DNA of 64,000 nucleotides from contig JAKUDP010000009.1 in assembly GCA_022570795.1 (NCBI GenBank), positions 1,674,001 through 1,738,000 on the forward strand, written 5' to 3'. Shown piece by piece: positions 43,844-55,812 of the stretch. How positions within the stretch are numbered: position 1 is the first letter of the stretch; each line of letters opens with the position of its first letter. The position numbers and the translations under genes are program-made. Source of the DNA: Sphaerulina vaccinii (taxonomy: Eukaryota > Ascomycota > Dothideomycetes > Mycosphaerellales > Mycosphaerellaceae). Under the pieces are notes generated by a model. That model did no database searches. It had not been told where the DNA came from and saw only the letters and a program-made list of their open reading frames with translations.

Positions 43844-44409
43844 GCTCGTTGAGCTGGACGACACCACGTGCTCGAAACGATGCACGCGAAGCTCTACTCT
43901 TCATGGGCCCTTTCAGAGACACGTTCCGCATAGTTGGCCAGAGTCATGCCCACGCAACGACTACAGCTCAGAGCTTCGCAAGTGAGTTATGATGCCTCAG
44001 AGACTCATCGACTTTGATTACTAACACTGGCAGGTAACGGTCGCACGCGATGTACAGAAGTGAAGACGAGCGAGTTCATGGCTGGGGATGGAGGTCGATG
44101 GAGGCTTGGGTCAATATTGTGTAAAGGCAGTACGCTTGACGGGATTTGGTAAGTCAAGAAGACTGGAGAGTTGTTTATAGTCTCTGACTGACAGACGAGA
44201 CCCGATGAAGTGGGAGCGGTCGTCAAGCGAGCGTGGTCATAGCTCGTGGAATAGAAACAGTCCGAACTTAATCGTCCCTTCCTCCCAAACATTCACAATC
44301 GACTGAACACCACCACCAATCAATCTCGCAGCTTCCACCACATCTACGCCGCCGATAATCGCTCGCCAGGTCCACATTCGAACGACCTGACATTAGAGAC
44401 ACTAACGCT

Positions 44410-45054
44410 ATGGAGAACTCACCACTTGGTCGCCTATCGGCCGAGCTGCGCAATAAGATCTCTGAGCTTGCTCTAGTGCGAGTCCTTCCAGTCATCACAG
44501 ACTCTGGCTATTATGGAACTATCACCGGGCCCTACAATGGCCTCACCAAGACCTGCCGCCAAATGCGCCAAGAGACGCGCGCAATGTACTATATCGGAAA
44601 TGACTTCCGCATCAACCTCAAGACTGTCAAGCACGGTCAGCAAGTCGCCTTCCTCCTGATGTCTCTCGGCCCTGAGATTGTCAAACGCTTGAATACACCC
44701 AGTGGCGTGCCCCGCAACAACAACCTCATCGTGACATGCACGAGCCGATACCATGTCACGATCCAACATCAGCAGCAAATTTTGAACATCTACGGAGTCG
44801 AGGCTGGCAAGCACACGTTGGTCAGAGCGATAGAGCATGAACGGAAAATGATCGAGCATAAGGACAAGTACGACTGTCCACGCTCCTACACAAAGATTAC
44901 TCCACTGTCGTCAGAGCAATTGCCTCCTATGGAGACCAAAGTCCGACCAATCGTGGAGGCTCTTCTTGCTATGGGTTTACGGCTACACGGTGGATTTGGT
45001 AGCGGGAGCGTGGCCTTTCAGCCTTTCTTGGAGGTCTTAATGGTGGAGGATTGA
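44410..45054 (+). CDS. tandem F-box-like paralogue 4
   Basis: Single exon, 214 residues (MENSPLGRLSAELRNKISEL; GLTKTCRQMRQETRAMYYI; AMGLRLHGGF; EVLMVED end). It has an extra ~30-residue His/Glu/Lys-rich insert in the middle compared with paralogue 3. It shares upstream sequence and the C-terminal V-[IM]-ED end with paralogue 3, so these two are the closest pair. Confidence 0.75.
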   Translation: MENSPLGRLSAELRNKISELALVRVLPVITDSGYYGTITGPYNGLTKTCRQMRQETRAMYYIGNDFRINLKTVKHGQQVAFLLMSLGPEIVKRLNTPSGVPRNNNLIVTCTSRYHVTIQHQQQILNIYGVEAGKHTLVRAIEHERKMIEHKDKYDCPRSYTKITPLSSEQLPPMETKVRPIVEALLAMGLRLHGGFGSGSVAFQPFLEVLMVED

Positions 45055-45424
45055 GCTTGGGCCACAAGCCCTGATAAAGCTCATCCGGTTGCCTGCATGT
45101 GAGAGTGGTAAGTCAATCGAGAACAGCATCATCTCTGTTTGGCGGAGCTGACAATGCCCATGAGTAGCTTCAGGAACGTTCTTGAAGAAGCTACAGACTC
45201 ACAGAGCGCTGTAAGAGATTACAGCAACTGTCTCGGTTGTAAAGTTGACAGGTAAAGACCACCACTGCCAGGAAATGTCGGGAAGAATGGAGGCGCGGAA
45301 CATGGACGAGGCACCTGCGTTCAGCATGCACCACAACAAGATGGCATGCAGAATCGACAAGGAAAAGCGTGGAGAGACTCATAAGTCATTACAATGCATA
45401 ACACACTCTTCTACTCTTCTACTT

Positions 45425-47288
45425 CTACGCCGCCATAGCAAGCGGCAACAACCTCTCATAATCCGGCGTCCCACACCCCGTAATAGGATCCCATCCTACA
45501 ACCGCACTCCAACCCGCCCCTTGCACTAACGGTGTCTGTAACCCACTGGCATTACTAATACCTTTGCAGCCCGTACTCTTCCCATCAACAACATCCACTA
45601 AGCCCTGATACCCACTAGAATAAATCCAAGGATTCAGGAATCCAAGCGGTTTCTTCCCAGCTTTCAATCTCTGCGCATTCAGCAAAGATATGACTCCGGC
45701 GAATGTAGGAGCAGCAGCTGATGTCCCTGAGATAAGATATACAGTGTCCTTATCAATAATCTGAAAATTCCTCCCTTGAGCGGAAACGTCCGGATGTCCG
45801 CGTCCATTCGAATTATAAAGTCCTTGCCACTGTCTCGCATCCGGAGAATTCTGTTGCCACTGCCGCATATGTGCCTTCTGATATTCGGGAGTCTCCCAAG
45901 TTTCTGAAAAACCTCCCGAGGAGAAATCTATAGCGACTTCAGGATTGATCCCTTCGACAGCCCCTACAGATGTCACGTAAGGACACGCAGAAGGAAACGT
46001 TGGATTAAATCTTGTAGTATTCTTTCCATCGTTTGTTTGACATGCTGATCCAGGACCGGCATTTCCGGAAGAGAAGATTAGTGATACGCCTCGAGCGCCT
46101 AGTTGGCCCATCATGTCGCAGACTTTTTTGCGGTAGGCTAAGGGGACTGATTGTTCGTTTTCGCCGTAGGATGTTGAGATTGTATGAGGGAGTTCGTTGT
46201 CGGGTTGTGCGAGCATGAAAGTTAGCCAGTCGAGGAAAGGTTCGTTGTTGCTTTGAGAGGCGTCGGGTTGGTCTAGGTCTGGTTCGAGTGGTGCTCGGCC
46301 GCCTACGAGATAGGCGTGGACATTCACGGGCCAGCCTGTGGACATGAGGTATTGGGTGTTGAGGTTTGCTTCGCTGCTGCCTTCGGGAGAACCTTGTACT
46401 GTGGCGAGATTGGGATGGTTGTTGAAGGCGTCCCAGGTATAGGTTACGCCATTTGCACGTGGGAAGTAGTCTCTTGTGAACTCTGCGAGGTCGGTGTCGC
46501 GAGGGTATTCTTCGAGGTAGTTTACGTACGCCATGAAGCCGGAAGTGGCGTTGTCGATGTCAAGGTTCTGAGGTATCTTGTACATGGCACGAATGCAGTC
46601 TGGTGTCATTGTTTTGCCGTCACACATGGCATTAGGATCTGTTACAGTTGTATCGCCTGTCTGAGAGAAGGAAGAAGCGTAGGGTTGAGGTTGGCCGACG
46701 TTTTCTGTTGCGTAGACCTGGCTGCTATGCGGCTGTATCTCGCCAAATCGTGTTGTTGGCTGGATCATGTCGATGTAGCTGGAATACGTTAGCAATGATC
46801 GTACAACAAAGTTCTGCGACGTACTTGTGAATTTGGTCTGGTACTGAGTACTGTAATGTCCGTATCCGCCTTTGCCCTCTGGAGTCCTCGTAAACGCCGA
46901 AAGTCGTATCAAGTAGATCGTTCGCAACCTCGACAGGCGTCACGAAGTTGATCCATTCGCCTTCTTCAGCTATTGATTCCGGATTCACTCCTGAATCGAC
47001 AAGCCACTTCATTACAGATTCTGTTGCCTCAGACTTCGGTCGAAGCATTTCCTTGAGCTCATCTCGCTTGAGGTATTGCCCATACTTTGGATGACTAGGT
47101 GTCGAGATGGCGTATAGTGTTTGCTCGAAGAGGCCTGGATTGGGCGCAGTCATTGCAATCTTTAAATGTAGTCTTTGTTCTGGACGAGGTGCGTCTATGT
47201 ATCTCCAGCCTTCTGGTACTTCGTTCAATAGCTCCATAATCTCTGCTCTGGCTGCTGCGAGCAGCGGTAATAATGTTAGAAGTAGCAT
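45425..47288 (-). CDS. sedolisin (S53) tripeptidyl-peptidase-like, altered catalytic Asp
   Basis: Two exons, 46825-47288 and 45425-46778, joined over a 46-nt intron to give 605 residues. A signal peptide is followed by an S53 prodomain (about 25-190) and catalytic domain. Ser508 (SGTSAAAP) and Glu291 (SSEANL) of the Ser-Glu-Asp triad are present. The triad Asp, normally in EAxLD, is Asn295 (EANLN), and the oxyanion Asp, normally in SSGD, is Asn394 (FSSGNAG). The Ca-site end (WDPITGCGTPDY) is intact. The preproprotein is complete and the frame unbroken, so it is not a pseudogene by disruption, but activity is doubtful. The chosen ATG at 47288 gives a clean signal peptide. Confidence 0.88.
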
Positions 47289-48226
47289 GCTCGTGAGTTG
47301 GTATGCGAATACCAAATTGAAGGTGGGGTGCTATGGTAGTGGTTCCCTTCTAATGCTAAGCTGGAAAGGCGGTCCTGTGCAATGAGATAGGTGCTTAGGC
47401 TGAAAGTGGCTTTCTTACAATGTTATAACTGTCAGGTCTACCAGATTTACCCATGAACTCGAGATGCGTCCAAGGCGAGGCAAGCCAACCAAGAATCCAA
47501 ATCCGTGTTCGTTATGCAGAGAGGGCTTTCTGATGGCAGGGATTGTGTAGTCATCCGGAGGTATCTATCCTGGGAGCTCGTGCGGTACCTGTAAGAGAAA
47601 GTCAAAAACTCGTGAAGAAAGTCTACTCGTGACCGAGGGCACGGCTCCGTGCGAACGAAGAACGATCTCAAGGACGTTCGTGGAAGCCCATCAACAGAAT
47701 GCCGAAAAATGTTCACTTCACAAAAATCATCCACGGCTTTGTGCAGCTTTTGCGAGTCGCATACCTAGAGGCACGCTAGAAGCGATGGCGTCGATTGAAG
47801 TGAAGTGACACCGGGTACTGGGTAAACATGCTCGTTGCTTGATCTGGAAGGTTCGGTCAATTTCTATTTCTGAAATGGGCCTGGTCTCGGCATCACGAAA
47901 CAAGCACACCCTGCAGCATGGAAGCCGTGTCGAAACCGCGCCTTGTCTGCTCGGCACAATGTCCGCCACCTCCGCTGTCGTTGTGGCCAGGGCCAGCAAC
48001 TCTCAGCCATACGAGCGAGTATATTTTACCTTATGCACAGTGTAGGCATTTGCTGTATCCGCGTACGTATGTCATCGTAAGTCAGCACCGCTGATCACCA
48101 GTATACCCAGTAGCACATCATGCTCGGGTCATCAACCGAACACAACACATATCCATGCTCGAACTGCGGTTCCTCCGTGACGACGTCTGCCGTGTACGGA
48201 CGACTGCCGAGACGGAAAATGCTGCC
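47289..48226. other. intergenic, sedolisin upstream region
   Basis: No supported gene. Several short overlapping frames on both strands look like chance. Confidence 0.4.
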
Positions 48227-48970
48227 TCAGTGGAAGTGATAGTCACCACTTCTCCGAGCTGGGTTCTGACCTTCAACAGCCTCTGGTGATGCTTCAAGCG
48301 ACACAAAGGTTTCGCTTCTGTTCTGTGGGAGCTCGCTTGGCCACGCAGAAACGCCTGAGAACTTGCGGTAATGTCCTGGAGAAGCCACCTGGTATCGCTC
48401 AGGCTGGGATGGAGGAGTTGGAAGGAGCTGAGCATTCTCCGAGAATGCAAAGGCGTTGCCATTCTGCTTCGAGGTGATGGGCGTGCTGGTCTCCTCTAGG
48501 CTGGCTTCGAGGTCGTGGTGAACCGGTGGCGGTGTTGATTTTGTCCTAAGCTGAGAGGTGGCGGATGTCTGCTTCAGAAGTCCCAAGAGATGTGCTCGTT
48601 GGCGATCCAGGTCCGCAAGCTCGTCTATCAATGGTAGTAGTAACGGGTCGGTGATAGGCACAGAGTCCTTTCGCGTTGGAATGCCATCTGTGATAGTGAT
48701 CTGGTCTCTACAAGCTGAGCTCGATGGCGAACAGAACGTGCCTTCAGTTTGGCGGTCGTCGTCTCGATCGGCCTCCGCGTCATCGTCATTCTCGTCGTTA
48801 TCCTCAGGAGGTGATTGCTCTGTGGGTGGAGATGCTCGGCTCCGCTGAAGTTGTTGGTGCTTCGCCCACAGATGACAGAAAGTGAAGCCAATGCCAAACA
48901 TGCCAGTGGCAACGACGATCAGGGACAGATGATCGTGTCTGGGAGTGAGCGTGGGCTTGATGAAACGCAT
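48227..48970 (-). CDS. single-span membrane protein, hypothetical, 247 residues
   Basis: Single exon. A hydrophobic segment at about 15-35 (LSLIVVATGMFGIGFTFCHL) follows a short basic N-terminus, suggesting an N-terminal signal anchor. The rest is acidic then Ser/Pro-rich and probably disordered, with a short helix around 110-135 (LIDELADLDRQRAHLLGLLK). No family recognised. Confidence 0.6.
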   Translation of the reverse strand: MRFIKPTLTPRHDHLSLIVVATGMFGIGFTFCHLWAKHQQLQRSRASPPTEQSPPEDNDENDDDAEADRDDDRQTEGTFCSPSSSACRDQITITDGIPTRKDSVPITDPLLLPLIDELADLDRQRAHLLGLLKQTSATSQLRTKSTPPPVHHDLEASLEETSTPITSKQNGNAFAFSENAQLLPTPPSQPERYQVASPGHYRKFSGVSAWPSELPQNRSETFVSLEASPEAVEGQNPARRSGDYHFH

Positions 48971-49539
48971 CTTGATGGCTGTTGCGGATGTTTTTTCGTT
49001 GTGGAGTGGAAGTTGTGTTAGCTGGATCTATGAGTCGTAAGCAGCCTCTTGTAGTTGATATCTGTGCAGTCAGTGTCTGCGGGCAAGACAGAGCCACTGT
49101 GTGTGTAGCAAGCTTGCTAAGACACGAACACTCGCTGAGACTGTCTAGTGACTGTCTCGAGTGCCATCACTCGTGGAGCAGCAAAAGCCCTCGGTGGAAC
49201 ATGCTGCGGATATATCGATGATGAGACATTGCGATGACCGACAACGCGAGGTGCTGTGCTGCGGCCGCTGGTGGTATTCGCGCAAGAATTCCAAGTCGTG
49301 ACGATGGAGGATAAAGATTGATGTTGATGCACGATGTTGAAGGGATGGTGCGAGGGCTGGCCATCATGATCTCCGGCAAGAGAATCAAGCAGAATGCTAC
49401 ATGTACATGTACTCTCGTCAGCCAATGACGTCGCCACTGTAGGAAGAGAAGTCGGTAGCAAGGACGTGACGTGAGTTGACGAGTGGAGCAAATAATGTGG
49501 TAGACATCAGAACTCTCTTCACTTGCTACTTAGAAGACA
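48971..49539. other. gene-free boundary region
   Basis: Ordinary-composition DNA with no supported gene, leading into the transposon block. CpA and TpG dinucleotides are plentiful here, unlike after about 49,633. Confidence 0.4.
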
Positions 49540-50750
49540 CCCCCACATGGTGCACAGACCCACGTGATGCACACTTTCCGCACTTACAACTCAATATTAC
49601 CCACTTTTATCTCTATACCATTTATTCAATATGACTCTAGTAGAAGAGGCACTAGCCGATCTAGCTAAACAAGCTATAGAGAAGAAGGTTAATATAGTAG
49701 AAATAGCTAGAAGGCACTATATAGAGCGCAGTCTTCTTAGTAAGAAGTGGAATAAGAAAGTAAAGACAAAAGCTAAATAGTACGAGTCTATATATATATT
49801 AAACAACTCCTAGGAAGCCTTCTTCTATACCTATATTAATATACTTACTAAGTATAGTATCCCTCCTACTCTATATATAATCTTAGGCTTTGTAAACGAA
49901 ATAGTAGGCAGACTGCCTAGAAAGAACTAGGTGCCTAGATACGTTAAAAGATAGTCTAAGTAGTTAGATTCGCACTTTCTTAAGCCTATCGATTATTTAT
50001 AATATAAAGCTAATTTATACTAGTTCTATAATAAGTACTTTAAGCTTCTTATAGCGAAGATTAAGGAATACGATATAGAGGCTAAAAATATATATAATAC
50101 AGATAAGAAGGGCTTTATAATTAGCTTTATAAATAAGATAAAGAAAGTATTTAGCAAGCACGAGGCAAAGACGAAGAAGCTACTTAGTAATATATATAAT
50201 AGCAACTATAAGTAGATAACTATACTAGCCTATATCTATATAGATAGTATAGTAATTAATTCTCTCGCTATATATAAGGGTTTGCCTAGCAATCTATAAG
50301 ATAGCTAGTTCGTAGACTTCGACCCTATAGTCTATAAGATAAGCTTCTAATACTCTAAGAATAGCTAGACTAATAATAAGCTTAGTCTAGTATAGATAGA
50401 ATAGGTATTTTATCGATATACTAAAGATAAAGTAAGGTAGAAATAGAGACTACTAATACTAGATAGCTATAGCTCGTATATAACTATAAAGTTTATTAAA
50501 TACTACCTAGATTATAAGATACTACTAGTAGTCTTTCTACCTTACTTAACGTATCGATTATAGCTTTTAGATATCGGATTATTCGCTCCTTTATCGATAT
50601 TCTATAGCTAAGAGCTTAATACCTATATAAACTAGTTTATAGGCCTCTCTACTATTAGAAAACGGAACTTTATTACTCTATTCTAGCCTATATAGTCCTA
50701 GGTGTTTATAGCGAAGAATACCTTCTCGGGCTTTGCAAAGACTAGTATAG
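49540..50750 (+). mobile_element. Fot1/pogo-type DDE transposon relic, RIP-mutated
   Basis: From the ATG at 49631 a frame of about 370 codons can be followed, broken only by in-frame stops. Its start (EEALADLAKQAIEKKVNIVE) is a Psq-type helix-turn-helix as in pogo/Fot1 transposases. The three catalytic Asp of the DDE_1 domain are in the same frame: 50102 (NTDKKGF), 50462 (LLILDSYSS) and 50570 (LLDIGLFAP). The residue after the first Asp, normally Glu, is Lys, a G-to-A change. The segment at about 49,540-49,620 (CACCCCCACATGGTGCACAG, then CCCACGTGATGCAC) resembles a Fot-type terminal repeat, but no matching right end is seen. The element looks truncated at about 50,750. Confidence 0.78.
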
Positions 50751-51240
50751 TATTGTAGTATAAGCTACCTAGTATAGTATAAGCTACTAGGGCTACTAGG
50801 TATCTATCTTCTTAGAAACTAACCTAGATAGTTCCTTAATAAATTATCTACCAATCTACCTTATATTCCTAGTAACCTTAGTAAATTAGTAGCTCGTACT
50901 ACCGTGCGATCGTTACGACTTCGAGAATTCGACTCTCGCAACGACGTTTGAAAAAATACTAGCAGAGCCCGACGCGATCTCGCGATACTATCTAGCGCTT
51001 CTACAAACTGCTTCCGTACTAACCGAGCTAATTAGAACGCGTACCGTACGCGCAGATAGACGCGTCGGAGAGTTAGACTATTAAACCAAGCCTCACGCTT
51101 CTATAGCGCTTAGAAGATACGCTAACTAACCTGTTCTACTCTATACTAGCTATACTACCTAGTAATATTAGGACCTGCCTTGTAGTAGTTTGTTTACTAC
51201 TATTACTAACTATAGTTATAAGTAGGGACCTATAGTAAGA
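50751..51240. other. TA-rich stretch, possible 5' LTR or leader of the retroelement
   Basis: Lies between the Fot1 relic and the retroelement gag frame. A tRNA-like 3' half (CGAGAATTCGACTCTCGC near 50,930) is visible but lacks a pairing 5' half. Without the right-hand LTR, which would be beyond the window, the LTR cannot be delimited. Confidence 0.3.
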
Positions 51241-52111
51241 CCGAGTCTTGTTCTTGGCACCTACCTATCCGACAGTTTAGAACTACTACTTCCAAACTTA
51301 TAGCCTTGATATACTAGTAGTTATTAATATTACAATACGCTAATACGACAGTACTACTATAAGACTAGACCCGCCGAAAACAAAGTTTAAGAATAAAACT
51401 ACTACTATAGCTTTCCTAGAAGTCGACGAATCGACGCTTACTCTTGCGTATAGCCTATATAAGTTCCTTGTCCGTAATACTAACTATCTAGTCGTTCGAT
51501 AGAGACTAGGCCTACGGCATTTCCTTACTTAACTTATTAAGTACTACCTACATCCTAAAGCCTACTAGCTAGCACAAGACACAAGCCGTAGCGACGCATA
51601 TCTCGGCTTTCCTAGTAATTAGGTTACCGACTATTTAGAAGTTACTTAAGCCGCTAAAGACGTTCTAGTATACTAGTAAGAGGTTACGGCGTACCTCGCT
51701 TAAGAACAAGCTATACTAACTCTTACTTAAAAACAAGCTAGACTACCTCCTACGCTTAAGCTATTTATACTAGCCGAGCAGATCGAGCCTGCTAGACCTA
51801 CCTACTCTAGTATTCTTACTAATACTATAGTAGCGACCGACGTTCCGCAACGCCGCTCTTTTAGAGTATTTGACAACTAGATTCGTAGCAACCTATAATA
51901 GCAACTTGTCGACCGACGTTAGCGCTAGCGCTCTAGGACTATAGAGCTATAGAATATACTTTAATAGGACTTACTAGTCCTTCCTTCCGTCGAGACGACT
52001 TAGTCTCTCTAAGAAGAGATACCTATCCCTATACCTTAATAAGAGGCGCTAGCTACTCTAATCTAGGAGCTAGTATAGGTTCAAAAACCCGCTTAGTTAG
52101 ACTATTTTAGC

Positions 52112-52183
52112 GACTTAGAGCTACCTCTTCCTAGCGACTTAGAGCTACCTCTTTCTAGCGACTTAGACTTAAATAGCCTCTTG
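52112..52183 (+). repeat. 24-bp in-frame tandem repeat in gag
   Basis: Three units beginning GACTTAGAGCTACCTCTTCC start at 52,112, 52,136 and 52,160; the third is diverged at its end. Encodes an SDLELPLP-type octapeptide. Confidence 0.8.
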
Positions 52184-54466
52184 TCTAAACTCCTCTATTT
52201 GCTAGAATAACTAGACGTAGACGTAGATATAGAAGCTCGCTACGACTAAGCCTCGGAATTAGCTAGTACCTCTAGCATCCTAGTATATACGCTAGAATAC
52301 CTACCTTTAAGAATAGTTATACCTCGTAATAACTAGTAGTAGGATTGGCGCGCCCTCTAATACGACTATATAGAGGTACAAGATTAAGCCGGAGAGTATT
52401 ATAATAGAGAGCCCTACCCCTAGAGAGGCCTACGCAACGTCGAGGACGTTAACCTAGTCCCTCTATACTATAATAATAGAGCTGCCCGCCTTGCGGTCCG
52501 AGCAGGTCTGCGCAATATAGAGGATATAGATCCGCCGATTACTAATCTACTAGTAGTCGAGCAGATTGCTAATCTATAGCCTCGAGTATCGCCTCTAGCC
52601 TTGCCTATTCCTCTTTATTAAGCCTAGCCCAACCTACCTATATAAGAGGCTCGAGCACTACCTACGGACTAGATTGCGCAAGGAGCTATTACTTAGAATA
52701 TTCTCCTAGCTCCGGCACCTATAGTCCTACCTACTTAGCTAGATATAGTAGCTATATTATAGAAAGCCCTCGCCTAGCATACCTAGCGTATAGAGGCACT
52801 TATATAGCAAATATAGGTATACTACAACTAACGCTTCGACTAGCTATAGGCCGAGCTTTTATAGTAGTAGCTATAGGCGAACAACGACGTCGTAGGATAC
52901 TATAGAGTTCTAGCGCTGCCTCCGTATACCGTAGCAAACCCGTATATAGCACCTCTGCTAGTATAACTATATAGGCTACTCCTAGCCTAGGCCAATCTAG
53001 AGCTAATAATAGTAGGAGCACTCCTAGTCCGTCAAGCTAAGCAACGCCTTAAAGTAGGTAGATAGGAGCAACTACGTATAGCAGGACTCGTAGTACTACT
53101 ACCGAGACAGGCATCTTATCCTAGTTGTTTAGATAGCGCACGACCTAATATATATAATATACGCTAATACCGTCTATAGCGACCTATAGACCTAGAGTAG
53201 TCGGATAGTAACTCTTCTAGGGATGCTCGTTTAGTAGCACTAAGCCGCTCTAGTTACTACTATCGACGTATATACGGATAGCCTGCTAGACGCCCCCGCG
53301 ACTTAGATTATAGTAATTCAAGTAGTTTAGATACCGATAGTAGAGCCCTATACGGTATTAGAGACCTAGGCCTAGTTTATAACTAGCTATTATATAATTA
53401 GTCTTACTACTTACGTAAGTCTGCGTAGCGTGAACCCTACCGACGCAACTTCAAGGTAGTCGACGTAGAGTATTTCTACCTAGACGCGCTAGAGCCTAAG
53501 TACCTACCTAGTAAAATATTCGACAAAGGCGACAAATACTTCTTTAGAAGCGTGCACCTCTTCCTAGAGGTAGCTAACGACTACGTAGCTACAAATAGAG
53601 TTTAATATACTACTAAGAATATATATAAATGCTTCTATAGAGTAGCAACCTAATAGTATATCTACGAACTTACGCTTGCCGATAAGACAAAGTTCAAAAC
53701 AAGTATACGAGGTATGTACTGCTAGTTAAAGGCCCTATACACATGTTTTCAAGTCTCGATTAATAAAGTATAGGAGCGACTAATAGTAGAATATTACAAC
53801 TAGAACGATATCTAGGCAGGACGCCGACCTAGTAATTTTGTCCTTTTATATATACGATAGGTAGCTAAAGCCTAAGTCGAAGGACTTACCGGTCGTCTAG
53901 TATATATATAGATAAGGTTAGAGGCCGAGTTCCAACGCGACATCCTAGAGCCTATAAGGCATACTATACTCGCCGAGTTCTAGTAGCAACTAAATTCGAA
54001 ATACGAGGCTTGGCGACGTTTGCTATAAGGTAAGTACCGTAGTAGTAGCAATAGTACGAGCCGGCGAATAGACGATTAGTTGCGACTAGATTTTGACGCC
54101 CGTAATCGGCAAACCGATTACTTTAATAGTAATAGAAACTCTCGCTTCGGTAGTTACAACGCGGGACGTGCTACTAACGCTAACCTACCTTATACTCGTT
54201 CCTAACCTAACTCTTACCGATAGTATAATAATAACGATCGTAGAAACGTACGAGATAAGAGACTAGTATAGAGCAACAACTATATAAGTAGGTACGATTC
54301 GAGGAACAACCGATTAGGCCGCTACTATAATAATCGAGATTCGGATCGTATTAAGCCTAAGGAAAACGTGCCTACAGACCTACGCGCTCCTATAGACTAA
54401 CGCGCTAGTTAACGCTAGCTCGATATATATAATAACGATACTTATAGTAATCGTCGCGACTACGAT

Positions 54467-54570
54467 CAAGACCGTCGCACTAGCGATAGGCGCAACGACG
54501 ATAGGCGCAACAACGATAGGCATAATAATAATAGAGGTAATAATAATAGAGGTCGAGATAGAGACTATAG
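54467..54570 (+). repeat. low-complexity Arg/Asp/Asn tandem tract in gag
   Basis: Overlapping units of CGCAACGACGATAGG and then AATAATAATAGAGGT encode a run of Asp-Arg-Arg-Asn and Asn-Asn-Asn-Arg-Gly. The tract is basic and could take the place of a nucleic-acid-binding zinc knuckle, which I do not see. Confidence 0.65.
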
Positions 54571-55812
54571 ATAGAACTACTACGCCGACGTAGACAACTC
54601 GCTAGAGCTACTTATTCGCGACAGACATACCTCCTACTTACGCTCCCGCTCCTACTATTCTCGCTCTCAATTGCGCTCTAAATCGGCGTATAGCAATTAT
54701 TTTAATAATATCCTATCCGAGATAGCTAACAAGCCAGACCTAGAAGCTACTCCAGATACTTAGAACTACTTTCTTTAGGCACCTACTATAGCTACTAAGC
54801 CTTTTATAGTTACGCGCCTACGAGAGCGACGCTACTATAACTAGTTATTCTATAGCGACTCTAAGTTCTATAAGTATAAGAAGGACTACTATACTATAGC
54901 TAGTCTAGTAACAAGCGAGATAGTAGTAGCTCTATCCAACTCTATATTAGTAGAGCTATTAATAAAGATTATTAAGTCGATAGTAATAGGCAAACTAAAG
55001 AGTAGCTTTAACTTCTAACAATTTTATTATCTATATATACTACTTTAACTTATAGTTTATATAGGCTCTAAGATCTTTATCGTCTACCTAGATACTAGAG
55101 CGACTTTGAGTCTAATCGACTTAGCCTTCTTATAGCTAATACGACCTAATCTCTAATACTATAAGCTCGCTATACTACTAAGTATAGGAGGACTCGGCAG
55201 CTCTACCCTATATATAGAATACGTCAAGCTAGACTTTTAGATACTATTAGTTTATAAAGGCAAGAAAGTTCTTACCTACTACTAGTATAAAGTCTATATT
55301 ATATAGCGCCTATACCTAAAGCTACTTATTACTATAGATATTCTAACTCCTAAGCTTATTAAAGTCGATATTAATTAAAAGATTGCTATACTCGGAGCCT
55401 GCGACGGAGCGCAGTTCCCGCTATTAGTATCTAGCAAAAACACTATCAAATTCCGCATAATAGCACGAACCGCATAGAAAACTATCCTATAGCCTTATAC
55501 GATTATAAAAGTACCTATCTTCTATAGACAAGTCCTTCCTACTAATCGTAACTTAGAATTCTTACCCGATAACTAGCGCCTTCTAGTATGCAAAGCTAAC
55601 CGCCTATCTATATATGCTATAGTAGTTAACTATAATACTAATAGCGTATTTATATAGAATAATAGTAGCAACCTATTTACTTTAGCTTCCGATATGCGAC
55701 TTAGTATAGTAGCCGAATGCGACTTCGATAGGGCCTACTATATATCGGAAGACAACTACTACTTAGTAGCCGAACCTAATAAATAGAACTTCTACAAGCC
55801 TAATTAATAGGA

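Larger units (their letters stand above)
51350..55807 (+). pseudogene. retroelement gag-protease frame
   Basis: Checked frame positions at 51431, 52112, 54485 and 55064 are all in one phase, so about 4.4 kb stays in frame; the stops read are TAG or TAA. The N-terminal half is proline- and leucine-rich. A central Gln-rich helical segment and a gag-like region lie at about 53,400-54,000. A long Asp/Arg/Asn-rich basic linker follows at 54,250-54,600. At 55,091 the aspartic-protease motif reads DTRATLS, where DTGA is expected. It is unusually long for gag plus protease. A 24-bp tandem repeat (3 units) is at 52,112-52,183. Confidence 0.7.

Noticed and set aside
50886..50960. tRNA gene suggested by a T-arm-like CGAGA-ATTCGAC-TCTCG hairpin
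   Set aside because: No 5' acceptor strand pairs with CAACGAC and the D arm is not credible; at most a remnant.
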